64,000 nt of DNA from Nilaparvata lugens (taxonomy: Eukaryota; Arthropoda; Insecta; Hemiptera; Delphacidae): the NCBI RefSeq assembly GCF_014356525.2, contig NC_052505.1, positions 4,696,984-4,760,983 on the forward strand. Reading direction: 5' to 3'. A program made the translations under genes and the position numbers. Below are positions 51,871 to 62,755 of the stretch, piece after piece (position 1 is the first letter of the stretch; every line of letters begins with the position of its first letter). The notes beneath the pieces were generated by a model that searched no databases, was not told the origin of the DNA, and was given only the letters and a program-made list of their open reading frames with translations.

Positions 51871-52199
51871 TCTACGCATGCGTATCCAAATTTCAAAAAT
51901 GTATTTTGGCCAAAGACCTTAAAGATGCAGATCTCTTTAAGGTCTTTGATTTTGGCAAGAGTCATTCATTTTTTTTTGTATGGGAAAATGGTGTAAGAAC
52001 ACTACTACCGTACCGCACTCACTGTAATTATAATGAAAGTATGGTATTGCTATCACTAGTCTAGGATGCTCTGTTTGTACTCTTGTTATATGAGGATTCA
52101 CTTGTTTTTTTAAGATGTTATAGTTGCTATTTACTAGATCAGCTAGATTCTTGAATGAAAGTTTCATCAATTTAAAATACAGACTCAGGCTTATTAGCC

Positions 52200-53220
52200 A
52201 AAATAATTAATTCAAAATCTTCCAATCAACAATATTCATGGTTTTCCAATTTTACCAAACATTTCAGTCGTTTCTTCTATACTACATAGGCCTGCTTCTA
52301 TCAACTCTCATCTGAAAACAATATTACTTTTCATGCACAAATTGAAATACAAAAGAGATTGCAGAATTCTGCTATTATCAACTTGATAACAAAGCATTTC
52401 TACAAATTGAAATATGCAGTAATTTTTGATTTTTCTTGTAATAATCATATAGATTCCTTTAACAGTAATAATGCCAATATAATATTATAATTAACATTTT
52501 CAGGCTTCCAAGTGTTTTTCGGCTTTCCAATAACATTACTAAATTCAAATTTTCTTTCACTTGTCAATTATTCTCAAGGAGTATTCTAAAAAAAGGAATG
52601 TGAAAAAGTACACTACATATACGCATAACGTTTTGGACTTGATAACTATTAAAATTTGAAAAAGGAATATATAGGATAAGCTAATCTTAATTTTCCTTTT
52701 TCAAATATGATAGGCCTAAATTAATATATTATTATAGATCATTGCAGTGATTGTTAAATAAATGAATAAAATATATAATCTCTCCTCAATCAATTATGGA
52801 AGAGAAAAAGTCAATGTTGAAATTCAGAATAGTTGAAATTCAGAATAAAAACACAAAGAAATTATCAAGTATTACAATATTATTTATAAAATAGAATTAT
52901 AGTACCATTTGAAATTAATAAAATAATAAATAAAGAATACAAATTATAACTTTATTTTACTAGTTCCAGTAGTGTTCACATCATCGTCAGGTTATAAAAA
53001 TTAATTTCAAAGAATAGTCATGAAATTCATACATTTTAAGAAGATTACAATATTAATTTTATCATAAATAACTTTAATTTATCATAAACTTGTAATATTT
53101 TACAATATCTTCGTGTTTCTATTATGAATTAGTATCTCCAGGCAGGTCTGGAGTGTTTGCACTCAGCCAGATTTCAAGATTAAGTACTGGGAGCTCTATC
53201 TTAATTAACATGTACAGTGT
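52200..53220. other. AT-rich stretch without recognised features
   Basis: It contains a half copy of the ATAGAATTATAGTACC motif near 52890 and otherwise no frame, splice-supported exon or terminal repeat I can support. Confidence 0.35.
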
Positions 53221-53224
53221 ATAA

Positions 53225-54155
53225 TGTCCTCATAATGTCGCATATTGCGGTACGGTATGCAATATTGGTACGGGAAGGCTCCAGTCTTAAAAATTTAAAT
53301 AGAATTTTTAGAATGCAAAAGAGAGCTGTAAGAGCTATAAAAGGTCTTTTTCAAATTCAAATCAAATCAAATTTATTTCCATTCAAAAACAGTTAACAAA
53401 CATAAATATAAATCACATTTTATGGAAAGATTAGCATCCGCAAAGAAAGAATCTGGGCGCGGATGCGAGTTGTGCTATTTCATAAAACTAAAAGAAATTA
53501 TGATTATAATTCTATTCTAAGAACAAAAACAAAAAAATACAATATTACTAAAAATTACTTATAATTGACATATTACTAAACATGAATAACAAAAGAGACC
53601 TATTGAAAAATTTCTCCCGATACAGCAATTTTTATTAATATTATTTATGTTTTATTTTGTGTGATTAATTCTGTTTTGATTATTACTATTAGTTTTTATG
53701 TTTTATTATTACCATTTAGTTAGATTTATTACTATTTCGATTTGTTATTTTTTCATTACTATTTGAATTATTATGGTTTTTTGTATGATTATTTCTGTTT
53801 TGGGGTAAACATTAAGCCATTAGAGTCCTGCAGAGAGTATTTTAAAGATCTATGACTACTAACTGTGCCTGCACTGTACATTTTCGAAGTGATTATGTAT
53901 ATAAGAGATAAAGAATTTATAAGAAACTGTGACATACATAATTATGACACAAGAAATAAGAGTAGATTTTCTGTACAATACCACAGGACAGCTCAGTATG
54001 AGGAAAAGCCTTCTTATATGGGTATCAAATTTATGAGTAAACTGCCGTCAGCTTTGAGAGAAAATAGAATAAGGATATTTTCAAAAAGCTATTGAAACGA
54101 TATTTAGCAAACGGGGTTTACTACAGTATTCAAGAATTTATGGATGGAGAATGAG
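53225..54155 (+). pseudogene. Jockey/CR1-like LINE C-terminal fragment split by an insertion
   Basis: At 53245-53350 a degenerate frame resembles the RYAILVWGN...RVFKIQRR region of the 36 kb LINE (here LNRIFRMQKRAVRAIKGLF). It stops at TTCAAATTCAAATCAAATCA, and resumes at about 53805 with KPLESCREYFKDL, then PALYIFEVIMYIRDKEFI, HNYDTRNKSRF and GIKFMSKLPSALRE, ending near SIQEFMDGE after a frameshift at about 54090. The intervening 450 bases end in TTATTACTATTT-like repeats and are AT-rich. Confidence 0.8.
53354..53803. mobile_element. AT-rich insertion within the LINE fragment
   Basis: It is defined by the break in the LINE coding sequence between KGLF and KPLESC. It starts CAAATTCAAATCAAATCAAA, the reverse of a common retrotransposon 3' tail, so it is probably a short element inserted in the opposite orientation. 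Target duplication is not clear. Confidence 0.5.
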
Positions 54156-54399
54156 GCTTTTGGGAGGGTTGAATTGCAATGTACATTGTGGAGTATGATA
54201 ATATACCTATACATATATTTATTTTTATTCTTTTATTTCTTGAAAAATAGTCCTTCCTGACGATTTCCTATACTCTTTCAAGAGTCTCCAGGAAGAAAAT
54301 TTAATCATAATCAATCAATCATAATCCACATCCCACAAATCAGTGTGTCAGGACATGAAATTTTTAACGCGGGTTTCTAACTCTTTTTATTTATTTATT

Positions 54400-54510
54400 T
54401 TATTCATTTATTGTATAAAACACTATAATCATGATACATACAATTATGACATTGGAGGAAAAACTAGGCTGAGCCTGTACTATTTATCTCCAAAAATTTT
54501 GATAAAATTA
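54400..54510. repeat. Dispersed tail repeat (ACATTGGAGGAAAAACTAGG), copy 2
   Basis: It matches 15370-15480 almost base for base through TTTATTGTATAAAACACTAT, ACATTGGAGGAAAAACTAGG and CTGAGCCTGTACTATTTATC, with diverged flanks. Confidence 0.6.
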
Positions 54511-55852
54511 TATTAAATTAGTCACTTCTTATTTGTATTTATGAATTATTTGGAATGCCTCAGGTTTTACAGCGTTGAGAACACTCGTCAATGGAGGCTG
54601 TCAACCACATCTTCCAGCTACGGCTTTCTTCAATTTTGTTTAACGGCTTCCATTATTTGTTCTCTGAGGTAATTTAGCTGCCATCCGTCAAGTGCTCTGA
54701 CCTTTCGTTTTTAGAGATGACGCCATAACCAACAAAACTAACAAAATTGGATTCTTGAACACTTCTAAATCCCATTTTAAGAGATTTCCTAGTTTGCTGA
54801 TTTCTTCACTTATCCCGTTAACCTGTTGTTTTGGATAATAGGCTTTACTATTCCAAGACTCTCCACATCAGGTTGATAAAAAGATTGGAATGGATTTCAT
54901 TAATAGCCTACTATTTTTATGAGCTAGTTTATGGATGTGCTCGATTTCTTCAATTTCTTTATCTTCATAATGTTTTTGATGATGATTTATGAAGTACACC
55001 TATATAAGGAGGTATGACTTATGAACATATAGAATATAGAAGAAAATTGTAATTGAAAATAAATTAATTTCTATTAATTGTTATATAATTATTGTTTATA
55101 GAAATATACCCGCCTACATAAAGCAAATAGAACCCCTTAGCCTTAACATATACAAACGATTTTTAAATATGTGGTTATTTGAAACCGGCAGGGATGTCGC
55201 TGATCAGCTCATCTACTCCTCTTACCGATGTTGATACTATGTATATATTTATCTTGAATTCATCATCATATATATATATCATCAATATATTGCTCATAAT
55301 TTATCATTGTTCAAGTTCTAAATTGTATCTTGTGTGCCATGTTAAAGCTTTATACCATAATAGTTTATATTGTACTACTTCAATTCAAAACATATATACT
55401 TTCTCCACTAAATTTAATCAACTTTTATTTTTCAAGTTATATTGTAAATATTTATAATTTTCTTCTTAGTACCAATTTGTTTTTCATTAGAACTCTTTCC
55501 CCACACACAGACTTGTCTATGTGGGGAAAATTCACAAGTATTTATATTATTTATACATGTGAACTGTATTTTTGTAATGATTTCTGTGAATAAACTCAAT
55601 TTGAATTTGAATTTGAATTTGTTCATGAAGCTCTCTACTCATGAAGTCTTCCCCTGAGAAGTTCTCCAACATAAAGGGAGTAAGTATGTTTCAAAAGTAC
55701 CATGAGTCAGTAAGTAACAAAAAGTAAGTATATGTTTCATTCCAAAAACGAAAAAGTACCTAAGCAATGAAAGTAAAGTGGGTGACACACAGTGTCAGTG
55801 TGACACTGGATATGACATCATACGTATCGAAACATGTTTGTGTTTCTCTTCA
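54511..55852. other. Stretch without supported gene; LINE-like 3' tail at 55575-55620
   Basis: AATAAACTCAATTTGAATTT with further TTGAATTTG units at 55585-55620 is a typical LINE 3' end on the plus strand. A small hairpin TCCCCACACACAGACTTGTC with CTATGTGGGGAA lies at about 55497-55528. The rest is unrecognised. Confidence 0.4.
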
Positions 55853-56045
55853 AGTGCGTACAGACTTGTGCGCCCCGAACACGCGCATTTCACTTTTCAT
55901 CAGATGATGCTATTCCCATTAAACTGTATTTGTACAGAAATAGTAAGATACAAATGTAATAAGATATAATAAGAGATAATAAGAGTAACATCAGCTGATG
56001 AAAAGCGAAATGCGCGTGTTCGTGGCGCATAAGTCTGTACACACC
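55853..56045. mobile_element. MITE with GCGTACAGACTTGTGCGCC termini (about 190 bp)
   Basis: Left arm AAGTGCGTACAGACTTGTGC, then CGAACACGCGCATTTC and CTTTTCATCAGATGATG; the right arm is its inverse (CATCAGCTGATGAAAAGCGA, TGCGCGTGTTCGTGGCGC, AAGTCTGTACACACCT). The arms are about 50 bases and the centre is AT-rich. Confidence 0.8.
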
Positions 56046-56100
56046 TCAACATAAATTCCCTGATATTTGACAGTATTTTTGTGTTATCATTATAGAGTAA

Positions 56101-56290
56101 GGCTGGCCACATACCGATTAGTCAAGACAAAACTAGTCACGTTTAGTCACAATATTTCACATTGCTGCTTATGACGCAACACACACTGATTATAGTCATT
56201 GCAATTAGACATGACTCCATAAGCAACTATGTGAAGTATTGTGACTAAACGTGACTAGTCTTGTCTTGACTAATCGGTGTCTGACCAGCC
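56101..56290. mobile_element. 190-bp MITE with TAA target duplication (PIF/Harbinger-like)
   Basis: Inverted ends GGCTGGCCACATACCGATTA and, from the right, GGCTGGTCAGACACCGATTA, followed by GTCAAGACAA and CTAGTCACGTTTAGTCACAA in both arms. TAA flanks each side (56098-56100 and 56291-56293). Confidence 0.85.
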
Positions 56291-56504
56291 TAAGTAAGAA
56301 GAGGCATAGAGTAAAGATACCTTGATCATTTGTCTCTGGTGGGAGCAAAGATGATAAAAAGTCCAAGTTTAAATTTATTTCCAATCTTCTCTGGTAGATA
56401 AGTAAGGATACGAATAGAAGTCGATAGGTCAGGTCGATATATAGATTTCAGCTTGGTATTGATCTTTTATATCTATATCTATCACTGTATATCAAGTCTG
56501 TCTG

Positions 56505-56745
56505 TATATTGCTGGCTTTATGATTCAGAGGCCCGGGCTCAAATCCCGGCCCGGGCAAGATATTTATCTCGGGCCACTCCCGTGTTTCGAATGGACACGT
56601 TAAGCCGTCGGTCCCGGCTGCCTAAAAAGCAGTCGGTTTTAGGTCATGTCAGAGGCCCTGAAATTGATCAGTTGCGACCTGAAAACTCTGACACCAGACC
56701 TGAGCCAGCTAGGTCACTCGATATTATTATTACTACTTTAAAATC
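56505..56745 (+). mobile_element. tRNA-derived SINE
   Basis: GGGCTCAAATCCCGGCCCGG resembles a tRNA B box and T-arm. It is followed by a SINE body with GGTCCCGGCTGCCTAAAAAG, AGTCGGTTTTAGGTCATGTC, AAATTGATCAGTTGCGACCT and CCAGCTAGGTCACTCGATAT, and ends in a short ATT repeat. This body plan, with a hydrophilic GC-rich core and an ATT tail, is known to me from insect tRNA SINEs. The A box is not clear, so the 5' end may be truncated. Confidence 0.75.
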
Positions 56746-57079
56746 ACACAGATATATATCTATCTACATCAATGACTCCAAATGTTTTAATTATTTGGAT
56801 CATTTTACATTGAGCCTCCTCTATTAATAGCATAATATAGCATAAATAGTATTATTCTACATTCTACCAGAGAAGTTTTCTCCAGAGTTTTTATAATTCT
56901 ATATTCTGCTATATTCTGTGATTCTACTCTGTAGCACAGCTGGTAAGAGACATCGACCTTCACCGCCACTTAGGCCTACTCATTCTGTTCGCAAATTTAG
57001 AAGCTTCATTCTAAAAAAATGATGGGTGAGTAAAGACGCAATGAAGTCAAAGAGAAACGCGCTTTCCTGAAGACTACTA

Positions 57080-57529
57080 CTTGCGAATCAAGAGTGATCC
57101 TGTGGTCCTGCAAGTCCTGCGATCCTGTGAACCACGAAGACGACCGGCCTGTGAATGTGCGCGCGCAGATCTAAAAAGTTCCCCCCTCTCATCAACAAAT
57201 ATCCCCCTGCCCCCTTGCTTATCCTGCCAACCCCCCCGCCGCCAACAGAGCAACTCTCTCAATGTAGGCTGCTGGCATCTATTCACCTGTCAGCTTGAAC
57301 TCAACGAAAGCCAGATGCCAGTGTGCTTCAGTCCTTCAGTGCTATAGTAGTGTCAGACCTGTTAGTCTCTTGTCTGGCTTCTTCCTAGTTCGTCGTTCGT
57401 CGTTCGTGTCGTGCGCGTCTAAGTTGCTCGTCGATCGGCGACCTTTTAACCCGCTCGATCGGCAACAAACAATTTGTAATTTGTGTGCTCCAGACTTTTG
57501 GGAATACCTTTTGCTGGAAGAAGCTGTGG
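57080..57529 (+). promoter_or_regulatory. GC-rich candidate promoter and 5' noncoding exon
   Basis: This stretch stands out from the AT-rich surroundings by its CpG and C-run content. Around 57328-57340 there are two TCAGT initiator-like sequences of the arthropod type. Downstream the sequence has CpG-rich repeats of TCGT (57390-57420) and CGATCGGC, and reaches a good splice donor GTGG/GTGAGT at 57529/57530. I see no long convincing coding frame. The simplest reading is the first, untranslated exon of a plus-strand gene whose coding exons lie beyond 64 kb. It could also be a GC-rich repeat. Confidence 0.35.
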
Positions 57530-57578
57530 GTGAGTGCAATACACGATTTTAAAAGATGTACAGAATAATTTTAGTGGT

Positions 57579-58655
57579 GTAGTGAGGTGCACGTTGTAAT
57601 GGCAGTGGAGAAAGATGGGAGAACAGAGTTGTCGATTCTCTGCCTTCTATAGAGGATAACTGAGTGAATCTGCAATACAGTTCAGTTAGTTTTGGTTGTA
57701 TAGTGAGGTCCACGTTATAATGGCAGTGGAGAAAGATAGGAAAACAGCTCTGCCGATTCTCTGCCTTGCCACTACCTTCCATAGAGGATAGCTGAGTGAA
57801 TTTGAAATACAGTTCAGTAAGTTTTGGTTTCACAGTGAGGTCCAAGTTATAATGACAATGGAGAAAGATGTGGTCTCATAAAAACTCTCTGAAATCTGAG
57901 AGGAATCTTTATGTTTTCATAATGAACAAGTATCATTTCTTGGTACCGTACCATACTACATCTCACCAAATACTGTGTCAGTAGATGCAATTTGTAGGTT
58001 TATATAGTGAAGTTAACGTTATATGACAATGAAGAAAGATGTGCTCTCATAAAAACTCTTTGAAATCTAAGAGGAATCTTTCTGCTTTCATAATGAACAA
58101 GTATATCACTTTTTACTCCTCACTGTATCAGAAGATGCATTTTCAATGTAGGTTTCTATAATAGTAACGTCCGCGTTATAATGGCATTGAAGAAAGATGT
58201 GCTCTCATTAGAACCCTTGAAATCTTTGTGTTTTCATAATGAACAAGTACATCACTACATCTCACCAAACACTGTCAGAAGATGCAATTATAGGTTTCTA
58301 TAATGAGGTCCACTTTATAATGGCAGTGGAGAAAGATAACAGAATAGCGTTGCTGATTCTCTACCTTGCAACTGCCTTCTACACTGAGGATAGCTCATAC
58401 CGGTATATCTCATGTGATATTACCTGTTCATTATTGTTAAAAATTAACAATTATACCAAGTATATTCATTTTATCAATGAATGGATAATAATGATGGAGG
58501 CTGAATAGTATTTTGTTAATTAATTGTGTTTCTTCATTGTTGAAAAATTATTTAGGAACGTTGTGGAGGTGGAAAGGGATAGCGTTATCTGCTTTGTAGA
58601 ATGATAGACAAGGATGCTAATCAAACACTGCCATTATAACGTGGACCTCACTGTA
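57579..58655. mobile_element. Tandem pile of TATAGTGAGG MITE left ends ending in a full copy
   Basis: Left ends occur in direct order at 57579, 57699, 57831, 58003 and 58158, each followed by a version of AATGGCAGTGGAGAAAGAT and truncated after 100-170 bases. They are followed by a full copy from 58299 to 58655 with a right end TAACGTGGACCTCACTGTA. The third to fifth units share CATAATGAACAAGTA and CACTACATCTCACCAAA, so they were amplified as a unit. It lies just downstream of the candidate promoter. Confidence 0.8.
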
Positions 58656-59418
58656 CTAGTACAGGTGAAAGACGTGGTTAGTGAGTTGAACAGTAGAACA
58701 GCATCCACAGAGCAGAGTCGTCTCTCGTCTCTAGCTGTGTTCTGCACTGTGAGGCCGGATGTGCCGTTATTTTGTCTCTCTCTCTCTCTCTTTGCTCACT
58801 CACTCTCTCTCGACTCTCGACCTATGGAAATATGCCTTCAAAATAATAACCTCAACAACCCAGAAACAGTGGTCTGCTAATCTATTAGCGTACGCGTTTC
58901 ACAGGCAAATTCAATCAACAGTGCTTTCCAACTCACAATAAGTTACAACTTGCAAACAGTTTTCCGAATATAACAATGTAATTATTTCACAACTTGCGAA
59001 TTCAGTAACAGTTTTATAATTTATAAGTTAGATGGGCGTACAACTTATGACCATAGAGAGAACATAGTATATTATCATGCTAACTCTTTATCTATTCTTT
59101 TTGTATATTCCCGGTCAAATTCAACATTTTATAACTTTCAAGTAAAAACTCACAGTTCTCCAAATCACAATTCCTTATTCCGAATCATTCCTTATTCCTT
59201 ATTCACAATTCCTTATTCCAAATCAAACTTCCTTATTCCAAATCACAATTAATCCTCAACTCGATAATTCACCAACAGTTTGCCAGTTCATAAATTAATA
59301 TAATAAATGGAGATTAGAGTTCATTATAACATATATAACGATAGAGAAAACATGGTATTATAAATAATTATATTCTTACTCTTATACTTTCTCTATTCTT
59401 AGGTCCTGAATATAGTAC
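58656..59418. other. Mixed stretch with TC-rich tract; no gene supported
   Basis: A TCTCTCTCTCTCTC tract at about 58780-58815 sits in moderately GC-rich sequence that could be transcribed, but the open frames are short. At 59160-59250 CCTTATTCC units repeat irregularly. Confidence 0.3.
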
Positions 59419-59693
59419 CATAGAGAAACAATATCATAAGTAGATATCCCATGGTATAGGGCGTTTATGTCACAACTGTTACTGTTATCTCAAGCCGATA
59501 GTTCATGTAATTCTTTCCCGTGAAGCTGTGTGACACTGGTAGTCTCTCATATTGTGCCGTTCATACACTCTCACCCCAACAAAACAGTAAAATTCGACAA
59601 TAATCAACAGTAATCGGCTTGAGATAACAGTGACAGTTGCGACATAAATTCCCTATACCATGGGATATCTACTCACGCTGTTGTTTATCTATG
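59419..59693. mobile_element. 275-bp MITE with 7-bp target duplication, copy 2
   Basis: It starts CATAGAGAAACAATATCATA and ends with the inverse. It shares ATCCCATGGTATAGGG and ACTGTTATCTCAAGCCGATA with copy 1, while the centre is inverted relative to copy 1 (CACTCTCACCCCAACAAAAC). The direct repeat ATAGTAC flanks it (59412-59418 and 59694-59700). Confidence 0.9.
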
Positions 59694-59709
59694 ATAGTAC
59701 GAAGTGTTT

Positions 59710-59855
59710 TTACAGCGTTTTTCCCGAGTCGGGAGGGCAGGAATCTCTCTGATTGGTTGATTAGGTTGGCGGTCGAGAATCAGCTGATTATCAGCCAATC
59801 GGAGAGCTTCCTGCCTTGCTGACTTGTCTGAAAATGCTTGAAAAACGCTTTATGT
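59710..59855. mobile_element. Imperfect palindrome with ACAGCGTTTTTC termini
   Basis: Left ACAGCGTTTTTC, GGGCAGGAATCTCTCTGATT and GGTTGA are matched inversely at the right by TCAGCCAATCGGAGAGCTTC, CTGCC and GAAAAACGCTTTA. It abuts the 275-bp MITE. Confidence 0.65.
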
Positions 59856-60220
59856 GACTTGGTCCTTATTGTATGATATAACTGATTGACAGGTTCATAA
59901 CTGAATATCTTCCACAGTAGCTAGTTACTTTATCCGGGGCTAATATATCTGATCCCTGTATCCCTCTATTTCTATGAATATAATTTTATTATACAATTCA
60001 AGAGGATAACGTGATAAGATTATGATAACGTCAGCAATATGCAATAAGCTTGATTGAAGTGTCATCCGTCCCATTAACCACGCACAAGCCTGGAGAACAT
60101 GTGGACATCATCCTCAGCAGAAAAAAATGATTGACTGAGAATTCCAGACACAGATTAGGATAGGATTCTTGATTTTCTTTTTAGAATTCAGATTGTATTT
60201 GTAGTTACTTTTATTTTCAA

Positions 60221-60338
60221 GCTTTTCGCACACAGAAGCGGGACGCGAGATGACGTCAGGAACGGACTATTTTAATCACTGCTTTTAAATTTTCCTCTCC
60301 CGTCGACGTCCCGCATCCCGCATTGGTATGCGAAAGGA
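60221..60338. mobile_element. Short palindromic element with CTTTTCGCACAC termini
   Basis: Left CTTTTCGCACACAGAAGCGG and GACGCGAGATGACGTC pair with right GACGTCCCGCATCCCGCATT and GGTATGCGAAAGG. It is GC-rich at the arms and AT-rich in the middle. Confidence 0.65.
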
Positions 60339-61261
60339 TTTTATACTCGTGCATAAATTTCAACCCCTGTTTCTTTTCTTCATCATGTTTCACCACTCAA
60401 AATGAAAATGATAGTTCGATTAGAATAAAAGAGGATTGGATTTTTTCGAGAAGCAAGTTAAATTATAACATATTATAATATATGAATATAAATGATAACA
60501 ACATTATTATTAACATTCTATATAAACATCAATTATATAAACGATTATTAACATTTTATATAAACAGATTCACTTTGTAAACTGTTTTGTGAGATCACTT
60601 TCAACTTTTAGTACTAGCTCTATAAATAATAATTATTTTTGTACTGATTTATGCAACGGCCAGGACTGGTTTCGAAAACTAAACAAACTTGTTCTTGACT
60701 TTACGATATTTCTCTACATTCGATTACTGAACTCAATCTTTAATTCTCAACAATCTTCATCATAGCAGACAGGCTAACACACTGATTTTTTTCTAGCACC
60801 CACTTTCTAAAAGGCTCCAACTTTCTTTCTCGATTTCATCCTGTATTTTAAAGCTTTGATGTATTTCATTATAAAAATATATTGATTATAACTTTCAATT
60901 ATGGATTTGCATCAATAATATTTATTCTCAAATAAAATTATCGTTACGAATTACTTTTCACTGGTATGATAACATCAGTTTTGTGGAGTGAAAACTGTGA
61001 TAATAATGATTCATAGGGGTACAATAATCACAATTTTAGAAATTCTGCTCACGGTCATTCTTTCTACATGACCTAACCACCTGATTTTTTTAAGCTTTTA
61101 TAAATCGAACTCGCTTGTGAGCGCCATATCTAACAGCCACAATTCTCCCTGGTTGGTTAGACTTGGGCGAAGAAATTAGTGGCAATGTAGCAATTTCGAT
61201 GAGAGAGTAGTAATAATACTAAATGAGAGAGTGAAATAGTGATACATTCAACTTAAGGAAT

Positions 61262-61797
61262 AATCCATATAATTTGCGTCCCTCCAATCCATTACAATTT
61301 GATATTGACTTTACCAGTGTATGTAGACGTCAGTTTGAATATCAGTGTTACTTGTTTATAAATAAAGTCCCAACTGATTTTATTATTAATAGAATTACAA
61401 AATCCATAATGAATCTTATACTGGATTGGATTAGGATAAATGTTTATTTCAAATTATCTATATCCATTATGTAGTGTTTCATTCTAATGTTAAAAAATAT
61501 TATTGTCATGGCTTCCTTGAATTGGTCTTTTTGAGTTCGTCACTTGCTTGTGATTTTGTTACTTTGTCTTATCGTTTGTAAGTATTGAGATGTGACCTGG
61601 TTTCCATAATTTTAGTTATTCTAGTGGTTTGAATAAGCTCTTTTTCTTTCTATTGACATGTTTGCTGTACCTAGTTGTTCGAACTCACTGCCGGCGCACA
61701 AGTTTACTTTGCCGGTAGTGCCATTTTGTAAGTTAGAATATTTATTTTATCTATCTGTATTATTTTATGGCAAATAAATGAATTTGAATTTGAATAA
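61262..61797 (+). pseudogene. LINE 3' fragment with RT C-terminal remnant
   Basis: The frame RPSNPLQFDIDFTSVCRRQF continues briefly, resembling 27790-27900. A 3' untranslated region follows with CGAACTCACTGCCGGCGCAC, and the end is GGCAAATAAATGAATTTGAA, a LINE-type tail. Confidence 0.5.
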
Positions 61798-62093
61798 GTC
61801 CTATTGGACGTTGAAATTTACTAGTGGAGAATAGTTAGTTGTTGGCATTAGTGAAGAGTTCAACCAGTAGAGCGTTCTACCAGAGATAAAAAATAAGTAT
61901 ATATGATGGACATCATAATATATCTTCACTCTGTTTCCACTGATGGGAATCAGCGCATGTTAACAATCGAGATGAGAAGAAAATCCAACTATTCAACTCA
62001 TATACCTTATTGGACGATATGATTACTTTTACCTACACGTCATGCCATGTGCAGTCTGTAGTCTACAGTGGGCTTTGAGCCGACAAGATTGAC

Positions 62094-62755
62094 AGGATAA
62101 TGATCTACTTAGAAATAGTCTGCCTCTTTCTAAAACTCCCTTGAACCAATGTTGTAGAATTCTAATAATATAATTAGAAATAGTCGGTCTCTTTCTAAAA
62201 CTCCTTGAACCAATGTTGTAGTGTAGAATTTTAATTGATCTACTTGGAAACAGTCTGTCTCTTTCTAAAATTCCCTTGAACCAAAGGTGTAGTGTAGAAT
62301 TTTAATTAATCTACTTGGAAACAGTCTGTCTCTTTCAAAAACACTCTTGAACCAATGGTGTAGTGTAGAATTTTGATTTATGTACTTGAAAACAGTCTGT
62401 CTCTTTCTAAAACTCCCTTGAACCAATGTTGTAGAATTCTAATAATCTAATAAGAAACAGTCTGTCTCTTTCTAAAACTCCCTTGAACCAATGTTGTAGA
62501 ATTCTAATAATCTAATAAGAAACAGTCTGTCTCTTTCTAAAACTCCCTTGAACCAATGGTGTCAAATTCTAATAATCTACTTGGGAACAGTCTGTCTCTT
62601 TCTAAAACTCCCTTGAAACAATGGTGTCGAATTCTAATTAATCTACCTAGAAAAAGTCTGTTTGTTTCTAAAACTCCTTTGAACAAAATGGTGTAGGATT
62701 CTAATTATCTACTTGGAAACTCTGTTTGAAATGTACACCCTTGAACCAGATGTTA
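62094..62755. repeat. Minisatellite, unit about 61-75 bp, nine or ten copies
   Basis: The core CAGTCTGTCTCTTTCTAAAA followed by CTCCCTTGAACCAATG and TGTAGAATTCTAATAATCTA recurs across the block, with unit length varying by an optional TAGTG segment. Two neighbouring units near 62400-62530 are almost identical. Confidence 0.9.

Noticed and set aside
55778..55969. Open frame containing Cys-rich sequence
   Set aside because: It overlaps the inverted arm of the MITE at 55853-56045 and has no support.
56530..56560. Possible tRNA gene from the GGGCTCAAATCCCGG motif
   Set aside because: No acceptor stem, D arm or anticodon arm can be folded around it, and the downstream sequence is a SINE body.
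57077..57347. Open frames of 69-88 codons on both strands in the GC-rich island
   Set aside because: Long frames are expected by chance in GC-rich sequence. The residues are low-complexity and the two strands overlap without a preferred frame.
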